In this document: positions 5,313 through 6,513 of the stretch, in pieces
How positions within the stretch are numbered: the first letter of the stretch is position 1
Layout: each line of letters begins with the position of its first letter
Assembly (NCBI GenBank): GCA_013698055.1
Contig: JACCVS010000749.1
Location: 1 to 6,513, forward strand
Reading direction: 5' to 3'
Origin: Acidobacteriota bacterium
GTDB lineage: Bacteria > Acidobacteriota > Blastocatellia > Pyrinomonadales > Pyrinomonadaceae
DNA: 6,513 bases
The notes under the pieces: model-generated
Database searches by the model: none
Seen by the model: only the letters and a program-made list of their open reading frames with translations
What the model was told of the DNA's origin: nothing
Made by a program: the position numbers and the translations under genes

Positions 5313-5319
5313 AATTGAG

Positions 5320-6513
5320 TTAACGCAGTTTGCCGAGACGCTCCGCCGCCGCGAGCAGCGTTTCGTCACGCTTGCAAAAGCAGAAGCGCACCTGTTGCGC
5401 GCCGAGTTCCGGGCGGCTGTAGAAGGATGAGCCGGGGACGCAGGCCACGCCAATCTCGCGTATCAGGTGGCGCGTGAACTCCACGTCGGACTTGAAGCCG
5501 AAGCCGCTGATGTCGGTCATAATGTAGTAAGCTCCATCAGGCCGGTATGTGCGAAAGCCCGCTTCTTCAAGCACGGGCAAAAGCAAATCGCGCCGCGCTT
5601 CATATTCGGCTTGTAACTTAGCGTAATACTCCGGCGGAAGAGAGAGCGCATATGCGCCCGCAGCCTGCAAAGGCGCGGCTGCTCCGACCGTCAGAAAGTC
5701 GTGAACCTTGCGAATGGCGTTGGTAATCTCGGGCGGCGCGATGCAGTAGCCGACGCGCCAGCCCGTCACCGAATAGGTCTTCGACATCGAATTAACGATC
5801 ACGGTTCGTTCGCGCATTCCTTCAAGCTGCACCATCGAGATGTGTTCAACCTGTGCGCCCTCGCGCGGGTAAAGAATGTGCTCGTAGATTTCGTCTGTGA
5901 AGCAGAGCACGTCATGTTCACGGCAGAGCGAAGCGATGAATTCAAGCTCGTCGCGCGTGAAGACTTTGCCGGTCGGGTTGTTCGGATTGCAGATGATGAT
6001 GGCTTTAGTCTTATCAGAGAAAGCCGCGCGCAACTCGTCTCTGTCAAAACTCCAATCGGGCGCGCGAAGCGCAACGTAGCGTGGGCGAGCGTCCGAAAGA
6101 ATCGCGTCCGGGCCGTAGTTTTCATAAAAAGGCTCAAAGACGATCACCTCGTCTCCGGGATCAACGGTCGCCATCATCGTCGCGATCATGCCTTCGGTCG
6201 AGCCGCACGTCACCGTCAATTCCGTTTCGGGATCAACTTTCAGCCCCAGATACCACTCGGTTTTGCGGGCAATCGCTTCGCGGAAATCCCTTGCGCCCCA
6301 TGTAATTGCGTACTGGTTCACATCATCGGCAATTGCCTGCATGGCGCGCGTCTTGATGTCTTCGGGAGCGGGGAAGTCTGGAAAACCTTGCGAGAGGTTG
6401 ACGGCTCCGTGTTTCAGGGCTTCGCGCGTCATCTCGCGAATGACGGATTCTGTGAAGCGGCTCGCCTTTTTGGAGACGTAGCGGTGCGAATTGGGCGCTG
6501 GAGATGATGTCAT
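5320..6513 (-). CDS. Class I/II PLP-dependent aminotransferase (KAT/MtnE-like, aspartate aminotransferase fold)
   Basis: Encodes 397 residues, the usual family length; the ATG is the complement of 6511-6513, so the ribosome site is outside. SQGFPDFPAP (41-50) is the substrate-binding N-terminal signature of the kynurenine/methionine aminotransferase branch. GSTEG (104-108) and Tyr130 contact the cofactor, Asn179 sits in NPNNPTGKV, Asp207 and Tyr210 in TDEIYEH, and Lys245 in NSMSKTYSVTGWRVGY is the PLP lysine. Arg376 (VRFCFCKRDE) should bind the substrate carboxylate. The enzyme swaps amino groups between an amino acid and a 2-oxo acid in the cytoplasm. All catalytic residues are present. The SQGFPDF branch includes glutamine-, kynurenine- and methionine-type enzymes, and the preferred donor cannot be told from the sequence alone. 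Confidence 0.95.
   Translation of the reverse strand: MTSSPAPNSHRYVSKKASRFTESVIREMTREALKHGAVNLSQGFPDFPAPEDIKTRAMQAIADDVNQYAITWGARDFREAIARKTEWYLGLKVDPETELTVTCGSTEGMIATMMATVDPGDEVIVFEPFYENYGPDAILSDARPRYVALRAPDWSFDRDELRAAFSDKTKAIIICNPNNPTGKVFTRDELEFIASLCREHDVLCFTDEIYEHILYPREGAQVEHISMVQLEGMRERTVIVNSMSKTYSVTGWRVGYCIAPPEITNAIRKVHDFLTVGAAAPLQAAGAYALSLPPEYYAKLQAEYEARRDLLLPVLEEAGFRTYRPDGAYYIMTDISGFGFKSDVEFTRHLIREIGVACVPGSSFYSRPELGAQQVRFCFCKRDETLLAAAERLGKLR

Noticed and set aside
5701..6507. A long + strand open frame opposite the aminotransferase
   Set aside because: It is the antisense shadow of a gene with all catalytic motifs; its translation is rich in Arg and His and shows no domain.

Overview
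The window carries eight genes and looks like an ordinary chromosomal stretch of a moderately GC-rich soil-type bacterium. The best guess is Acidobacteriota, Blastocatellia-like. This is inferred from protein style: a von Willebrand factor A protein of the acidobacterial VWFA-related type, a zinc-ribbon membrane protein with a conserved threonine-rich tail, and short lineage-type hypothetical genes. No rRNA, tRNA, CRISPR array, transposase or phage gene is visible.

Layout. Positions 1-1591 (+) hold an ABC1/AarF/UbiB-family atypical kinase. Its 5' end lies outside the window, and it is broken in two by a -1 frame change at a run of six T's (716-721). Positions 1674-2344 (+) hold a tightly coupled pair: a 62-residue helical protein and a small nucleotidyltransferase-fold protein overlapping by ATGA. 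An inverted repeat surrounds a plausible -10 box just upstream. Positions 2476-4254 (+) look like one transcription unit: an FmdB-type zinc ribbon protein with a Lys/Ser/Thr tail, a secreted VWA protein and a small probable lipoprotein. A consensus TATAAT lies upstream of the first gene. Positions 4317-4502 (-) encode a 61-residue two-helix membrane protein, convergent with the lipoprotein gene. A strong + strand intrinsic terminator (4519-4555) sits over its 5' leader. Positions 4665-5234 (+) encode a zinc-ribbon membrane protein. Positions 5320-6513 (-) encode a complete class I/II PLP aminotransferase that starts at the right edge. A 15-bp perfect inverted repeat separates the last two genes and looks like the terminator of the aminotransferase.

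No pathway ties the genes together. The most interesting items are the nucleotidyltransferase/small-protein pair with its operator-like repeat, which is toxin-antitoxin-like in architecture but unproven. Next is the ABC1 frame break, which falls exactly on a U UUU UUC slippery heptamer; a mutation or homopolymer read error is likelier than programmed shifting. Third is the + strand terminator placed beyond an antisense gene. I did not find clear evidence of a wholly new system.
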